DNA from: Mesaphorura yosii
Taxonomy: Eukaryota > Arthropoda > Collembola > Poduromorpha > Tullbergiidae
DNA length: 64,000 nt
NCBI GenBank assembly: GCA_009869945.1
Contig: WIXG01000220.1
Span: 1 to 64,000 of the forward strand
Direction: 5' to 3'
This document shows positions 12,624 through 25,119 of this stretch, piece after piece. Numbering within the stretch: the stretch's first letter is position 1; the number at the start of each line of letters is the position of its first letter. The position numbers were made by a program, and so were the translations under genes. The notes beneath the pieces were generated by a model that saw nothing but the letters and a program-made list of their open reading frames with translations, did not search any database and had not been told where the DNA came from.

Positions 12624-13479
12624 GCTTAGTTAATATAACCTGACCGTTTTAAAGATCCCTTGGAACAATGATACTAAAAAATGAAGCGCTGTAGAGTACT
12701 TTCTTCCACGCGATGAGAAACTCAGATGCGTTCATTACGTGCATAGCAACGTGCATTGACGAATTCTTCAAAGATTTCGAAGACTAACTCATCATCTTTT
12801 GAATGGAGAAGCAAGCAAAAGAAGAATACGTACGTACATTGAAAGCTCGTGGTATATCACCAGCGACAGGATAATAGGCCATCGATGTAGTTAACGATAC
12901 AAATAATGGTAGGTAGCAGCGATATGTTGTCCAGGAAACGCATCAACTCACAAAGGAAAACGGTCCAGCCTGGATTTTCCAGTCGTGTCTTTGTTTTGCG
13001 TATGACGATGATACAGGCCAACGCTTTAAAGGAACAAAGATTTGAATTGAGAATTCTTGTGCGGGGATTTCGAGGCTCTCATCCTCAGAATCTCTTCGCA
13101 CACGGGTAAGACAAGTCCTCCTCATATCCTTAATCCCTTACAAGTCGAGTACGCGGCAGTAAGTCCGTGAGGTCGGTAAATATACATGTGAAATCGTACA
13201 CCTCCTATCGTAACCTAGATTTAATCCGTAGTCACAGTGGTCTTCTAGCCGGTAAGTGATTCTACAACACTAAAAGAGATTTCGAGTTTGGAAATAACTT
13301 GAATCAGACTCCTTGTTTACGAATTGCAGTTCACTAATCTTAGTCCCACGGCCTTTCGATTATCTAACATCTAGCTGGTATGTCCTGCCAAAAATTACGG
13401 GTTTGAGAAATAATTGACTATAAAATTTAATGGCAAATTTTAATTATAGCATCATTGAGTCTGCAGAATCAAAGTTGTA

Positions 13480-14236
13480 ATGGCAAATCATCAAATGGAT
13501 TCGGCAATTGCTTCGACTGCCACAGCAGCTTCCAATGGAGGTGTCGAAGAGGCAAAGGACGGTGCCGAAATACCTTCGACATTAAATAAAACCGTCTGTG
13601 AAATTTGCCATCAAAAGCCGGATCGATACAAATGTCCGGATTGCCTTATGAAATAGTAAGTAATCACAAGTTCGTTGAATTGGGGAGTGGCGTCTGGCTG
13701 ATTTGATTATACTTTCACAATCAATTCAGTAACGATATCTTTTTACTTCCTGTTATAGTTGTGCACTGCAGTGCTTCAAAAATCACAAGAGGAAAGACCA
13801 TGATGTATGCGATTCAAAAAGGAAAGAACGAAAGGCGACAGATGAAGGGTCTGCAGTATCGTCAACAGGAAAGCCGGAGAAAATTTTCGCGTCTGACTAC
13901 TGTCTGCCATCTGGATTATTCGAAGGGCTAACTTTACAGGGAAGTAAGTCTGATGACGAAACACTAAAGGAGCTAAGAAACGCTTACAGCATAAAATGTA
14001 ATGGTTATCTTTTTTCATATTTAGAGACTTATAGAAGAATGACAAAACTTTTGCGTAACAAACCACATGTGCGAGATATGATTCGGATGCTGGATGAATG
14101 CGTGGATCCCCGTACACAAATTCCCATTTGTATGCAGAATGAAGATTTTGCAAAGTACGCGCGTTTCATGATGTGCTACATTGCAAATGGAGAATTTCCG
14201 GACTCTGACTCCAGCAGTGACGAGTCCACCGTTTAA
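13480..14236 (+). CDS. ZNHIT3: ZNHIT3-like HIT zinc-finger protein, three exons
   Basis: Exons 13480-13655, 13759-13943 and 14025-14236 encode 190 residues (human ZNHIT3 is 155); the extra length is mainly a Ser/Ala-rich N-terminus. The HIT finger is C40-x2-C43-x8-C52-x2-C55-x4-C60-x3-C64, then H68/H73 and C76. After it comes the family's C-terminal region, with LLRNKPHVRDMIRMLD matching the human LLLNPHLRQLMVNLD block, and an acidic Ser/Asp tail. ZNHIT3 partners NUFIP1 in box C/D snoRNP assembly with HSP90/R2TP in the nucleus. The second intron (13944-14024) could be read through without a stop, but it has a perfect GTAAGT donor and a T-rich acceptor, and splicing it restores the human spacing. 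The gene converges on a possible minus-strand gene downstream. Confidence 0.9.
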
Positions 14237-14500
14237 GCAGTTGCTACATGTTGTTATGACAGTAGCATTCTTATTAGTACCTAAATTCTTATTATGGCTA
14301 AGATTATAAATCCATGGGATGCAAAAATTATTGAACACACACAATATGTTCCCTTCCGTGCGCTTCGGACCGACCCTCGTTTCTGACTAATTTTTTTATA
14401 TTATAAGAAATCATTCATTTTCTACGTATCATATTTTATATTACGTTTTGTACTTAAGTGGTCTTTGGTACAAAGGAAAATGTACAACTAAAACGTAGGA

Positions 14501-15570
14501 TTAAAACCTGGAAAACGGTTGTCCTAATTGTGAGCTTATTGAATCGTGAATGCGGAGAAACTGATAATGATGCTTTTCAACATGTCCGTAAGCCAAGTTG
14601 GTGCATAATTTTTTCATATCTTTAAGTCTGTAAGTGAACTTTGTACGTTGAAGGAATACTTCCTTCATTAGCATAATAGGATCTTTTCGAAAATTTCCGG
14701 TTTCCTGTTTCGTCGCGATTTCAAAGTTAATTACCAAATTCTGATTGCGTAAATTTATGGGCAAAGGTGGAGCATTCGAGCTGTTGGAGCTATTCTACGT
14801 TGGAACTTTTATTCAGCTGTGCTGTGCGGTAAATTGAAATAATGGACTCTTCCTAATTAGCTGCGAAATCTAAGTTATAAGTGTCAGAGGGATAGTTCTG
14901 GAAACGACTGCGTCGACTATGAGAGATTTTGCACCTCCCTTCGTTCTTGTTAATACAAACGTCCGAGGCTTCACTTTAAAATGCTTTAGGCTACAAAAGC
15001 CACTGTCCGAACCACGCACAAAATGGCTGGACGGGAGGCTTCCTTCTTGATGTTGATGTGACTTGAGATCCATTACCATAAAATATTGTAATCAATGCAC
15101 ACGACGCATAGCACGAGATATGTGAAAGATTTTCGAAGGGTTCTTTTCTCGTGTCCACATTCATCAAACTCAAAACTACCTGTATTCCTTTGCTGTTGCT
15201 CCTTTCATCTATCCGCGTATCTCTCACAATGGACACTTCTTGCTCTTAGCCAGCAACTAACATTGTACTACACACTCTGGTTGACAATGGAACATATTTT
15301 TTAAACCTTGTAATTCATACGTGCATTGTGTAATTATTATTCCTGTGTGACCATATTTTACATCTCGGGGCTGTCTGCTTACTTTCCGTACGAATTTGAG
15401 AAGAGTCTTTCTTGGGTCTCGACACTCGTTGTACGATGATGAAAGACCACGATCCAGGCGGACCTCGAATGTTTCAGCATTTAAGATTTTGAGCAGAGTG
15501 AGATTTTTGTGACTGAGCCGAGGAACCAAAATAATAATCTCCGTCGAGCAGCGAGCAAGAAGAAATGTGG
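14501..15570 (-). CDS. Candidate multi-exon gene, unrecognised, incompletely resolved
   Basis: Two stretches look coding. The exon 15570-15383 (188 bp) has a pyrimidine-rich acceptor ending TTCCTAG, a consensus GTAAGC donor and an unbroken frame of 62 codons including ETFEVRLDRGLSSSYNE. A terminal frame of about 97 codons ends at the TAA at 14501 and includes PPLPINLRNQNLVINFE and KEVFLQRTKFTYRLKD; it may begin at an acceptor near 14795. Several frames between them are open and could be joined in more than one way, so I give no full model. It lies tail-to-tail with ZNHIT3, 264 bp apart, as expected of a real convergent gene. No family is recognised. Chance open frames remain possible. Confidence 0.35.
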
Positions 15571-18500
15571 CTAGGAACTCAGGAATAATAAAATATTAAT
15601 AACATAATTTCCTTGTCGTGCTCGAGGAAAGCAATTCTGACACGTTATTGTGAGACTCACAAAATCCATATAAGACTGTGGAACGCAAACGCTTACGTGC
15701 GTGCATGCATGCACCTGGCTGGGACGCGCTTTTTACAGTGTCCTTGACTGAATGCCTTCTTTCTGAGAAGCGAGTTCGGTCCCTGAGAAAAGGAAGGGAT
15801 TTTACTTTCGACGAAATGAAACGATGTCCATCGGGCATTCTCATGACGCGGCCCATAAAAAGTGGCGAGGCAATTGCTTTCCATGACGGTGTGAGACAGG
15901 TGTGTAGATTTCAATATTTAATAACAGTTTTCCTACCAAAACATCCAAAATTGCACTGCTGAGAAAATGAGACAGGCGTCAGGTTCGAACAGGCAAATTT
16001 AAGTGGCTCCATTCTCCTTTCTGTCTTCTGCGGGTGCTTTTGACTTGTATGTAGTCTGTTATTCTGCAGAAGCGAACGCACTTGAAATTGATTCCCAGCA
16101 GACTACTTTACGTACGCACGCTCTCAAGTGAACCTCCCATTTCCATTCATCGCATGAGTCGTAAATTCATACTTTTACTTACGCAACGTAATAATGACAG
16201 GCTTCCTTTTCACTTCTCAGGTTTACGAGCCTTGTAGCTCGTAAAATGCTTGATCCATTTTAATTACTGAAATTCTAGAAGCCTTTGCCTCCTGTGCCGC
16301 ATGTAATAAAGCGGAGAATATTTTCATCAAGTGAAGGTACAAATTACCAATTAGTCGAACGTTTAATTTGAATTCTTTCCATTCTTGTCCTGTCCAGTCA
16401 AGGCACACAGTGAGACCCTGGCACAGGTAGATTGCTGACGCGTTTGCTGATACCCATTAACCAGCCCTCCTGTATCATCATAAAATCTGTACCCGAGACC
16501 CGAGAAGAGAAGCGGCGCTGTGTAATGCCTTGATGATGATGAGGATGCGGTGTTTCGTTTTTTATGGATAAGGTCAAGCCTACAAGGATGAGTTTATGTG
16601 GGACTCTGAGGCTCCGCGTACCTCATCCAATGATTTTAATAAGCTTGCCGAAATTCCGATGTAGCCCCTTCCTTCCTTAATTCCCTCTTTCTCCGCTGCT
16701 CCCTCAATTGATCCGACACAAACAACATTTTAGCGACGACAATGAAAGTGTACAGTGCACACACTATTTCAAGCTCTCACAAGCGGTCCAGAGCCTTGTG
16801 CTCATGGGTAGGTAGCAGCCAGGCATTTAGTGACTCAACTTTTTCCTTCCTTCTCGGTCAACTTGTCGGTTTCTTCAACTTGATCTTCGTCAGCACAGCA
16901 TCATCAACAGGATCACCTACAATGCGACCGAGCAAACCACGCTCAGATACATTGTACGACAACGCTATATTGCTACACTAGGCATGGCATCCAACTACCG
17001 TGCCTGGCTCACCTGAGATGTGTTCACCTGAAGTACGTGTACGCTGTGCTCACTGATTGGGTTCTCAGTCGAATGGAGTCCAATAAGAAGTTGATGGTCA
17101 GCCACCCCAAAATGCAGCAATATTTCATGCCTTACGGGGAAGTTGGCTACATGCGCGCAGCAGAATCCAAGTTGAAAACCAATCCCACCATAAAATAAGG
17201 CCTCTTTCCTAAACCGGCTGCATTCATTAGGAAGTCTGGTGTGTAGCCGAAGAACCTGTGCAGAGTGCCACTTGTTGCATCGCACCCAGTCGCCACATTA
17301 TCGCGTACACAAAACTGCATCTTTCCCCAGTGAAAGACTCTCGAATTAGTCTGGGAACATTCTCGCTTCAGTCAAGACAGTGCTGTTCAGGGCTGGAGAG
17401 TTTCACACCACCTGGATACCGGATCAAACGTCGGACTCTGTACTCCTCGATCGTTCTACCTGTTCTGTCTCAAACGACTTGGTATATCGTAATAGTGCGC
17501 TCGTCGCGTTAAGAACTTGAGTTATGCTACCACATCGTAAGAATGAGAGTGGGAATGCATGAGGCAGGTACAACAATGCGAGAGTAATGTAGAAGAATGT
17601 TTTTGTTATTGTTGTACATCGTCGTGCTGAAGAATGTATCCCAGGCAAGGCAAGGCGGCTACACTGGCTAGTGCCTGTAATAAACCCCAGTGAAAAATCC
17701 TTTATTATAATAATTCCTTTTTTATTTTTTTGCAATTGTTGTGTATTGGGCACCTCAGTACGCTTTGAAGTACAGAACGGGACGGTGAAAGAGTTGCCGA
17801 CGACGTTGAGACTGCAGCTCGTTATTAAGACTTTTCGTGGTCATAATTCTCAACCTGTTAATTTCGTGCACGTAAAATAAAACTAAAAATAAACACGGAC
17901 GAAAGGATTGTGTGAGAAACGAGAACAAAGTGAGGTCCAGTCAGGACTCGAAGGAATTCGTGCCAGTGTGCCTCCATCGGCAGTTTCACCAGAGTTTGTA
18001 ATTTGAACCTTGATGTTGCGTGTGAAGACGGAAACAAAGTCCACGCAGCTCAGACGCAGCAGTGAGAGTGTCACATTCGTCAATTAATCGTGAATTCAAT
18101 AATTACAGAACACGTTACGGTGTATGAGGCAAACATCTTGGATTGATTTACGAATCTGTGAAGAAGATCTCGTGCGGTTATGTTAACCGGGAATGCGTGA
18201 GCCTGAAAAGCAAAGAAAAGTTGGAGTGCATGTTGAATGTCATTGAGACAAAGATTGAGTGACACGTGTACATTTTTCACGCATACTTTCTCCAGAATCG
18301 TTGCATTCTGTTCATGATTGAGGAATAGTGAGACATCTGATTGATTCTGTGCAAAGTGCGCTTGTTCTGGCGAGCATCGCAGAGGTGAGTCCTGCGTCCA
18401 TTTGCAAAGTACAGTTTAGGCGAGAAGTGCCCAAGTCGTTAAAAGGTGCGTTTAGACTGGCAGCGCAGGCTGGGCTTGGTGTTTAGGCCGAGGCGAGTCG

Positions 18501-21500
18501 AAAACATATTTTGATTGAACAGGTTGTTTTTTCTTTCTCTGTTGAGAGAATGGAAGAAAATAAACCTGTTAGCTGAGCCATTCTGCCCTGCTTGCTCAGG
18601 AATCCTCGTCCGTACGTCCCAAAGGATGAATGTGCATGTATGAGTTATACAAAGTATGATAATACGAAGATTCGAGTCGAGTGAGTAGTAGTGACCGTTC
18701 ATTACCCCGCAGGAAGAAACAACATTTTTAATATTGTAAAGTGGACTACGCTTGCAATCAAAGCAGAGAACGCATCAGTGGAACGTCCAAAAAAATTATT
18801 ACCTCTGCACCACAATGCTCAGAGCGTAGAGCGACTTGTGGGCCGCCGAGTGCAACAAGAAACCATCTTTAAATGCCAACGCATTTAGGATTATGAAATT
18901 GTGAACCACAAGCACAGGCTGTTATCCAACTCGTCTGACAGTACGAGTCCAAGTCCAAGGGTTTTTCAAATTGCTGTCTAGATTCCTTAAAATCCTTCGA
19001 CGCTGCCAGGAAACCAATCTGCATTGGCCCTTCAGCATTTTTGCCATTTTGATCGTCTCATTTTCTAATTCTTCCTCAAATTTCAAATCAAAATTGTCTT
19101 GGTCATGCAAGCTCACGATTGAACGGTAACTGCCTCGCAAACGCACGATGCTCGCGCTCAACAAAGTCAAATTGAATTAAGCGTTAAACACGATCTTGCT
19201 TCATGATTTCAAGTTTTCTGATTTGTCAAATCTCCCCAAGCACAGAGCAGCTAATTGTTTACAGAACTATTTTCTAGCTTACACGGTACAGGCAATTGTT
19301 ATTTTGGTGAATCCAGGTCATTTGCGAAAATAATGCATGTGTTGTAATGTTGTTGTGTCGTATTAACTAGGAGGATTCATGCCGGACCCAAATAGCATGC
19401 TTTTTAGTAACAGGAAGGAAAAATATCTTCTACAAATTACAAATCGTGTGAATTTAATGGACGGGAGGAAGGAATTTTACCATAGATTATGGAATTCGAA
19501 GATCTCGAAAAGTATCTGAAATTCATCACAGCGTCCAGAATAGTAATAGGCCTCAGACCAGTCAGTATTCACCTAGGCGCCGGGTCCTTGAGCATATATA
19601 CGTCTGGCCACAGTCCTTTGCTTGCCAATGCCAAGTACGCTTTCAATTTGTTTCACAGAATTGGCTATTCAAAGGCTCAACATGGTATGTAAAAGAAAAT
19701 TTTCTGGTTAAACATTGAGCTGCTCGCGTTGTGAATGTCTTCCATCATCCAGTCAATCCAGTCTTTACCTTCTCTGTACTCAACTCAAGCCACAAGCTGA
19801 AGCTGTGTGTCCTCGGGACACTTTCTTCTGTTCAGGATACTTGGTTCATGAAAACTCTTTCTTGGTCCATACGATTAACGTAGCTGTTGCCAGATCCTCT
19901 TAGCAGTCAAGTTGATGAAGACGATGAACTGAAAACTCACCCAATAATATAATATTTATTTTACTCGCATATTTTCTGGCATTATGTTCTCCATCTGCTC
20001 GTCTCGTAAGACCTTTTAAAAAGTTGTTTTAGAGGTTTAAGTTAACTGTGCACTGGTACGATCGTTTCTTTGCAGAAAGTCGTTGCAATCTCCTCCATCT
20101 TGGTTTATTGCTTGAATACAGGATTTCAGACGCAAATTCGCGTGTGCTATTCAGACAAGCATGCCTTCAGAAAGAAAAGATGACGGCCAGCAACGAGTAC
20201 AGGAGTTCGACGAATGAAGCGAACGGGATTGAGAATGTGATTTCAGAGGAACATGAATTCAATTGATAAAAGCAGCAGCAATGAATACAATTTGATTATG
20301 CAATTAAGTTGCAGGAATTCGTTCTACAATGTCAAACCACTCCGCAGTGCGAGACGAAGGAGCTCAGTGAGGGCTGGTAATTATAATTTTAAAGGAGTCA
20401 TTAAAGTCATAAATGAATTGTAATAAATACGCAAGACCAGAAGAACATTCCTTCTGCGAACTGCAGTCGAGTCGAGTCGAGTTGAATGATACGCAATGGG
20501 TGAAGCAACTTTGAGATTGTTGTTGTGGTGCTGCAATAAAATGAGAGACAAGTTTTTATGCATCTTCTAAAATTATGAATCGAGAGAGCAACTCCTTAAC
20601 TGTGATTACGATTATGTCATACACTGTCATAATAGTCAAAGCTGCAACTGTAACACGGGCCGTGTTGTGCAATCGGGTTGAGAGAAGGTCATTAGAAGGG
20701 CCGGCCACAAGACACTTGGTTCTCTTTGAATGCAACAGTTGCAGTACATTGTGTCGACCAAATCCAATCAATTCCAATGTATTTTGAATACTGTGTTTGC
20801 GTTGTCTCGATCATTCGACGCGACTCGTGCACGAGAGAACGAGTATGACAAAAGCCGATCATGCAATTTGTAACAATGTACGAGAGAACGGCAATAATGA
20901 AACATGCTTCATTATTATATTCCATGCCCGATGCACTGTTAGCATCGGAGGCTACCACAACAAAGGTGTGTGCAAAGCAAGTGTCGAATAAGACGACGAA
21001 AGAAGAAATGCAGGCAACAATGGAGTCAGAAATTGAATGGATGTAATGAAGAAATGTTGGGATGATTTTTTAGAATAATATGTGCATATAAAGTGCTATG
21101 ACAATTACGAAGCATACACGAATATACACGTTTTGTGACTACTTTTCGTTTGAAGTTGGATGTAATCGTGTTTATTGTCTTTTCACCATTTAAGGTCAGC
21201 CATTTAGTAAGCTCGGCTAATTTCGAGAGCGAAGAATGAATAGGAACGAATCGAGTTTATATTGTCGTACTCCTGGCTGCATTTATTGCTTCCCTCATAC
21301 ACACATTAATTACATCACGGTTGCTTGTGCGTACATTTTTGACCTGGCCACAAGCAGAGACCATGCAATATCGTGAATCTCACAAACCCAGGCCAAGTCT
21401 GTTTGAGTGTGGCACTTGACTTGATCGGGACGATAAAGAAATGGAATTCTGAAGGCAGGGCGAATGAGGATTAGCAAAGTGCGTTCCACGCCATAAAGCA

Positions 21501-22390
21501 AAGCCAGGAATTACTCCAAAGAATTACTCTGGACCCAGGAGCCACTGCGGATAATCTTCGGAAGTATTTGAACATAGTCTGTGTATTTAAAACACACCTG
21601 ACTCCGGATTGCAGGCAGGTCTTAGTAATTTGACGAGCCGACAGCTCCACTTTCCATTCAAGTGTGTAGACTGTGTCGAGATTACAATTTAATGAAGTCA
21701 TCTTGGAGATTAAGTTCACACAGAAAAATTGTACGAATCGTAAATAATGCTTCCACAAGTGTGATTGTGGGAAAGCTACCCTTGGTCATTCCGCGCATTG
21801 GTTGATAGAATTCATGCAGAAGATTCTTATTGTAAATTTGGCAAACAATACTTGCATTACATTTAATATGATTATATTTGTAACGTAATAAGAAGTAGAA
21901 TTTACGTGTATTTAGCCGCGTTTCATTGTTCTCTGGCTGTGATTGTGAAACTGCGCTGGGCTTAATGATGATGATGACGCTCAGAAGGGATGCAACGCGC
22001 TTTCGAATTGCACGAGTCAAGCAGATGAAGCTCATAACCATTTTAAATGAGATTTGAAATGAAGGCAGTGAAGATGAGTTATCAAGAAGAGGAGGACGCT
22101 TGGGATTCGAAACTCGCAGGGGCTTAAAACAGAAGCGGATAGGAATATTTCAATCCAAAGTGGAAATACTTGTAATTACAGAGTAGAAATCATCAGTCTG
22201 ATGAGATTAGAGGGAAAACTGTTTTTCTCTTATTTGTACACCAACTCAGCAACGGAATGATTGATAATTACTAATTGCAAAACGAACGCTGCGGCTGTGA
22301 CTGGTGACTGACATCAATCACCAAGTCGTCTCCTACTGATTACCTGCTCGCTTGCCTCATCAACCATGTGACGCTCTATGTTTTGTGTTT
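15571..22390. other. Gene-poor intergenic region
   Basis: No confident gene is seen. At about 17340-17500 (+) a short broken frame contains TLYSSIVLPVL, which faintly recalls the C-terminal part of LINE reverse transcriptases; it is not enough to annotate. Small repeats include GATGATGATGAGGATG near 16531 and a TCGAG run near 20467. The last few hundred bases are the probable promoter and 5' region of the second PTB gene. Confidence 0.5.
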
Positions 22391-22393
22391 CAG
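22376..22393 (+). promoter_or_regulatory. Splice acceptor 20 bases upstream of PTB protein 2
   Basis: A T-rich run ending GTGTTTCAG lies 20 bases before the first ATG. It suggests a non-coding upstream exon or a trans-splice site. Confidence 0.55.
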
Positions 22394-22413
22394 CTGCCCG
22401 AGACCGAATCAGA

Positions 22414-25119
22414 ATGCCTTTGATGCGCAGACACCGGGGTGGAGGCCACGGGATGAATGGTGGCGGCAGAATGAAGGGCCACCACAGCGACGACGAGGAG
22501 TCAACTCCGATCTGCCGCTGTCGCGTGTTGTATTTGGGCTCCGCCGTCCCACATATCACGAAAGACGGACTTCAGGGAATTCAGGAGCCGCTGAAGGAGC
22601 TGTATCCAGACACGGGACTATCCTCACTGAAAGGTATTGACTCATGGCTGAGTGTCTGGTCCAACGGCCTTCTCCTGGAAAACGTAGACGAAAAGAATAC
22701 GAAAATCACACGCTTCTTTCCGATTGAGTCGCTGCACTATTGTGCGGCAGTTCGCAACGTGATTGTCCCGTCCAACGGCACAAGTTGTAATAGTAGTCTG
22801 GTTAATGGAGCTTCTTCTTCCGAGAAAGTGCAAAAGTTTCTCCCTCTCGACTCACCATTTGCTCAACTTCCGAACCTCAACCATCCGCCGTTGTTTGCGT
22901 GCATTCTCAGAAGAACGACGGGAATTAAAGTGCTCGAATGTCACGCATTCATTTGCAAGAGGGAAATAGCCGCAAACGCACTCGTGCGATGCTGCTTCCA
23001 CGCATACGCAGATTCGACTTATGCCAAACAGCTGGAGAGTGGCGGCACTCTGACCACGTCCATCGCGAACGGCGAGCGAACAGGAACTCTGCTCAGCAAC
23101 GGTTTCTCTTCCAACAACGGAACCATCTTCAAGGACAACGACCAGAGACCCATTCAGCGATCAGTCACTCCATTGAACTCCATCGAGAAGGTGGCCGGCT
23201 GGCAAGCGCTGAGTCAGAACGGTGAGTCCGACATCATCGTAGTTGGGACTGCGGGTCCCGATGAGGACTTTCCTGATGGCCCAATGACCTCTTCGACACC
23301 AAGAGACAAGCTCTACGAATACAAGGCAGAGTTTCCAGACGAGGATGAAATCTATGAAGGAGACGAGAATCATAAAATCTGGGGAGGGAACAATTCGACT
23401 CTGGGACACAATGGCACTTCTTCCGAACTCGTGTACTTGGAACCTGATGGCACTCTGAAATCAGTAAAATCGCACAACTCTCGATTATCCAGACCACGTC
23501 AGTTTGTGTCGCCTCCTCCTCCTCCACCTCCGCCGCCTCCACAACAGTTTTCATTGCTCAAGTCGGCTGAGGAGGATGAGTCCAGCAAGAAGAAGATGAA
23601 GAAGAAGATGAAGAAGGAAATGAAGCAAGGAAATGGCAAAAGCAACGGGCAACTTCAACCGACGTATTTGGTGAGACCCGCTTCCATGATGAATCTGAGT
23701 ACGAGCGCTCCGCTGACTCTGCTCCCCCAGAATGGTCGCAACGGAGGAGGAAGCATGATCAACGGTCCAGTCTCGCGTCGACCAACCAGCGCAATGTCCA
23801 CACTCACTCGCCCTGGCCATCCACAACAGCCGCAACTGATTGCCATGCCTCAACAGCCGCCCAACGGCTACCACATGATCATGCCGCCACCACAACCCAT
23901 CTACGGTCACTACGCAATCGCGCATCCGCACCAGCAGTTTGTGAAGGGAGTGAAGAAGAAGGGGAAGCAACCGACCATTCTGACTGCAGTTCCCATTCTG
24001 GCCCCGACCCCGCACATGCCGCCGCATATGATTCCATATCAGCAACAACTGCACGGCCCGAGCTCCATGATGAACCACACTGCTCCGCCAACATTTCACA
24101 GGGACGAGGTACGGGGCGGTTTGCTAAAAGGTCACCCGCAGCAGAAACACGAGATGCTCATGATCCAGCCTCCGTCGCCAGCACAGTACGCAACAATTGA
24201 GCGTGGTTATCATTATCACTCGAAGCCTCCTCCTCATTTGATGATCAACGGAGACTCAACCACACTTCTGTCCAACAAGAGCAGGTCAAGGAGTCAAGTT
24301 CTGAATCCTGGCCTGAAGAGTCGACAGCAACAATACAGGGAGGTTCCTGGGATGCATCATCCCGCGTCAGGAATGTACGGGAAGGAGTATATCGTTGATG
24401 GCCTTAATAACAATCAGAACAACATGAAAAGTCAGCACCACGCAATGCAGAGCCATTCGCCATTCAATAATGGATACGGGAACAACAACGGGCACGACTC
24501 CCGGAATCGGCATCGAGACAACTCGCAATTCAGCACGGGTAATAATCACAATGGTAGCCATAATAACAATACGGATTCAAACTCCAGCTCAAGAAACGGC
24601 GGCGGTCGCGGAGACACGCAGGACAACTCGCCGTACAACACGGGCCTGTACAGGAAAAAGGGCCAGGCCAACAGTGGCGGCAGTGGCAGCAACAACAACA
24701 ACACGGACTCTGGGAGCTCAACCCGGAACAAGGACAACGGCGGGGATGGTTCGCCGTACAACACGGGGATCTACCGGAAGAAGGGCCACTTGAATGAACG
24801 AGCTTTCTCGTACTCGATTCGTCAGGAGCACCGCTCGCGGTCGTACGGGTCACTAACGAACCTGCAATATGCCAATTCTAATGAGACTGGAGGCGACTTG
24901 CTGCTTGGCGGCGGTAGGTCGTCCGGCTCGCCGCCACACACGACGGAGGGAATCAAGAAGGAGCGGGAGATCATTCAGATGGTGAGAGATTTGGACTTAT
25001 CCGGAGATCAGATCGAGAGATCGCAGGTGCCGCCTGACCTTTACCCTCCGCGCAAGCAGCTGACGAACGGGTACCGACAGAACGGCCATCACCACGGACC
25101 CCGGATCACGCATCGATGA
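22414..25119 (+). CDS. PTB-domain protein with Pro/Asn-rich tail, single exon (PTB protein 2)
   Basis: An uninterrupted frame from the first ATG after a strong acceptor encodes 901 residues. A PTB fold occupies about residues 33-205: CRVLYLGSAVPHITKDG, then GIDSWLSVWSNGLLLENVDE, then RFFPIESLHYCAAVR, a Ser-rich loop of about 40 residues, and PPLFACILRRTTGIKVLECH with a C-terminal helix. The core looks strongly constrained. The rest is low-complexity: a run of about 11 prolines near residue 368, a Lys/Met-rich stretch near 391-406, Gln/His/Pro-rich segments, and a tandem duplication at about 717-792 containing SPYNTG(L/I)YRKKG twice. The C-terminus has REIIQMVRDLDLSGDQIE. An adaptor or scaffold role is inferred. 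The exon is GC-richer than its flanks. It shares the PPLFAC/CHAF signature with PTB protein 1. Orthologue not named. Confidence 0.88.
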   Translation: MPLMRRHRGGGHGMNGGGRMKGHHSDDEESTPICRCRVLYLGSAVPHITKDGLQGIQEPLKELYPDTGLSSLKGIDSWLSVWSNGLLLENVDEKNTKITRFFPIESLHYCAAVRNVIVPSNGTSCNSSLVNGASSSEKVQKFLPLDSPFAQLPNLNHPPLFACILRRTTGIKVLECHAFICKREIAANALVRCCFHAYADSTYAKQLESGGTLTTSIANGERTGTLLSNGFSSNNGTIFKDNDQRPIQRSVTPLNSIEKVAGWQALSQNGESDIIVVGTAGPDEDFPDGPMTSSTPRDKLYEYKAEFPDEDEIYEGDENHKIWGGNNSTLGHNGTSSELVYLEPDGTLKSVKSHNSRLSRPRQFVSPPPPPPPPPPQQFSLLKSAEEDESSKKKMKKKMKKEMKQGNGKSNGQLQPTYLVRPASMMNLSTSAPLTLLPQNGRNGGGSMINGPVSRRPTSAMSTLTRPGHPQQPQLIAMPQQPPNGYHMIMPPPQPIYGHYAIAHPHQQFVKGVKKKGKQPTILTAVPILAPTPHMPPHMIPYQQQLHGPSSMMNHTAPPTFHRDEVRGGLLKGHPQQKHEMLMIQPPSPAQYATIERGYHYHSKPPPHLMINGDSTTLLSNKSRSRSQVLNPGLKSRQQQYREVPGMHHPASGMYGKEYIVDGLNNNQNNMKSQHHAMQSHSPFNNGYGNNNGHDSRNRHRDNSQFSTGNNHNGSHNNNTDSNSSSRNGGGRGDTQDNSPYNTGLYRKKGQANSGGSGSNNNNTDSGSSTRNKDNGGDGSPYNTGIYRKKGHLNERAFSYSIRQEHRSRSYGSLTNLQYANSNETGGDLLLGGGRSSGSPPHTTEGIKKEREIIQMVRDLDLSGDQIERSQVPPDLYPPRKQLTNGYRQNGHHHGPRITHR
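24562..24792 (+). repeat. Tandem duplication inside PTB protein 2
   Basis: Two diverged units of about 35-39 codons follow each other. Each has an Asn-rich NTDS start, a SSSRN/SSTRN segment, a Gly/Asp-rich linker and the core SPYNTG(L/I)YRKKG(Q/H). The core is best conserved, suggesting it is the functional part, perhaps a short linear motif with a Tyr and basic residues. Confidence 0.8.

Noticed and set aside
13944-14024. Reading ZNHIT3 through its second intron
   Set aside because: It is open, but splicing gives consensus sites and a length matching the human protein between the finger and the C-terminal helices.
15983-16000. GGTTCGAA box as a tRNA T-arm
   Set aside because: No acceptor stem, D-arm or anticodon arm can be folded around it; similar strings elsewhere also failed.
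20105-20128. miR-137-like string (TTATTGCTTGAATAC)
   Set aside because: Two bases of the mature sequence are missing and no complementary arm lies on either side.
23551-24099. 182-codon open frame antisense to PTB protein 2
   Set aside because: It mirrors the low-complexity coding sequence; codon bias on the sense strand keeps the opposite frame open. It lacks domain or splice support of its own.
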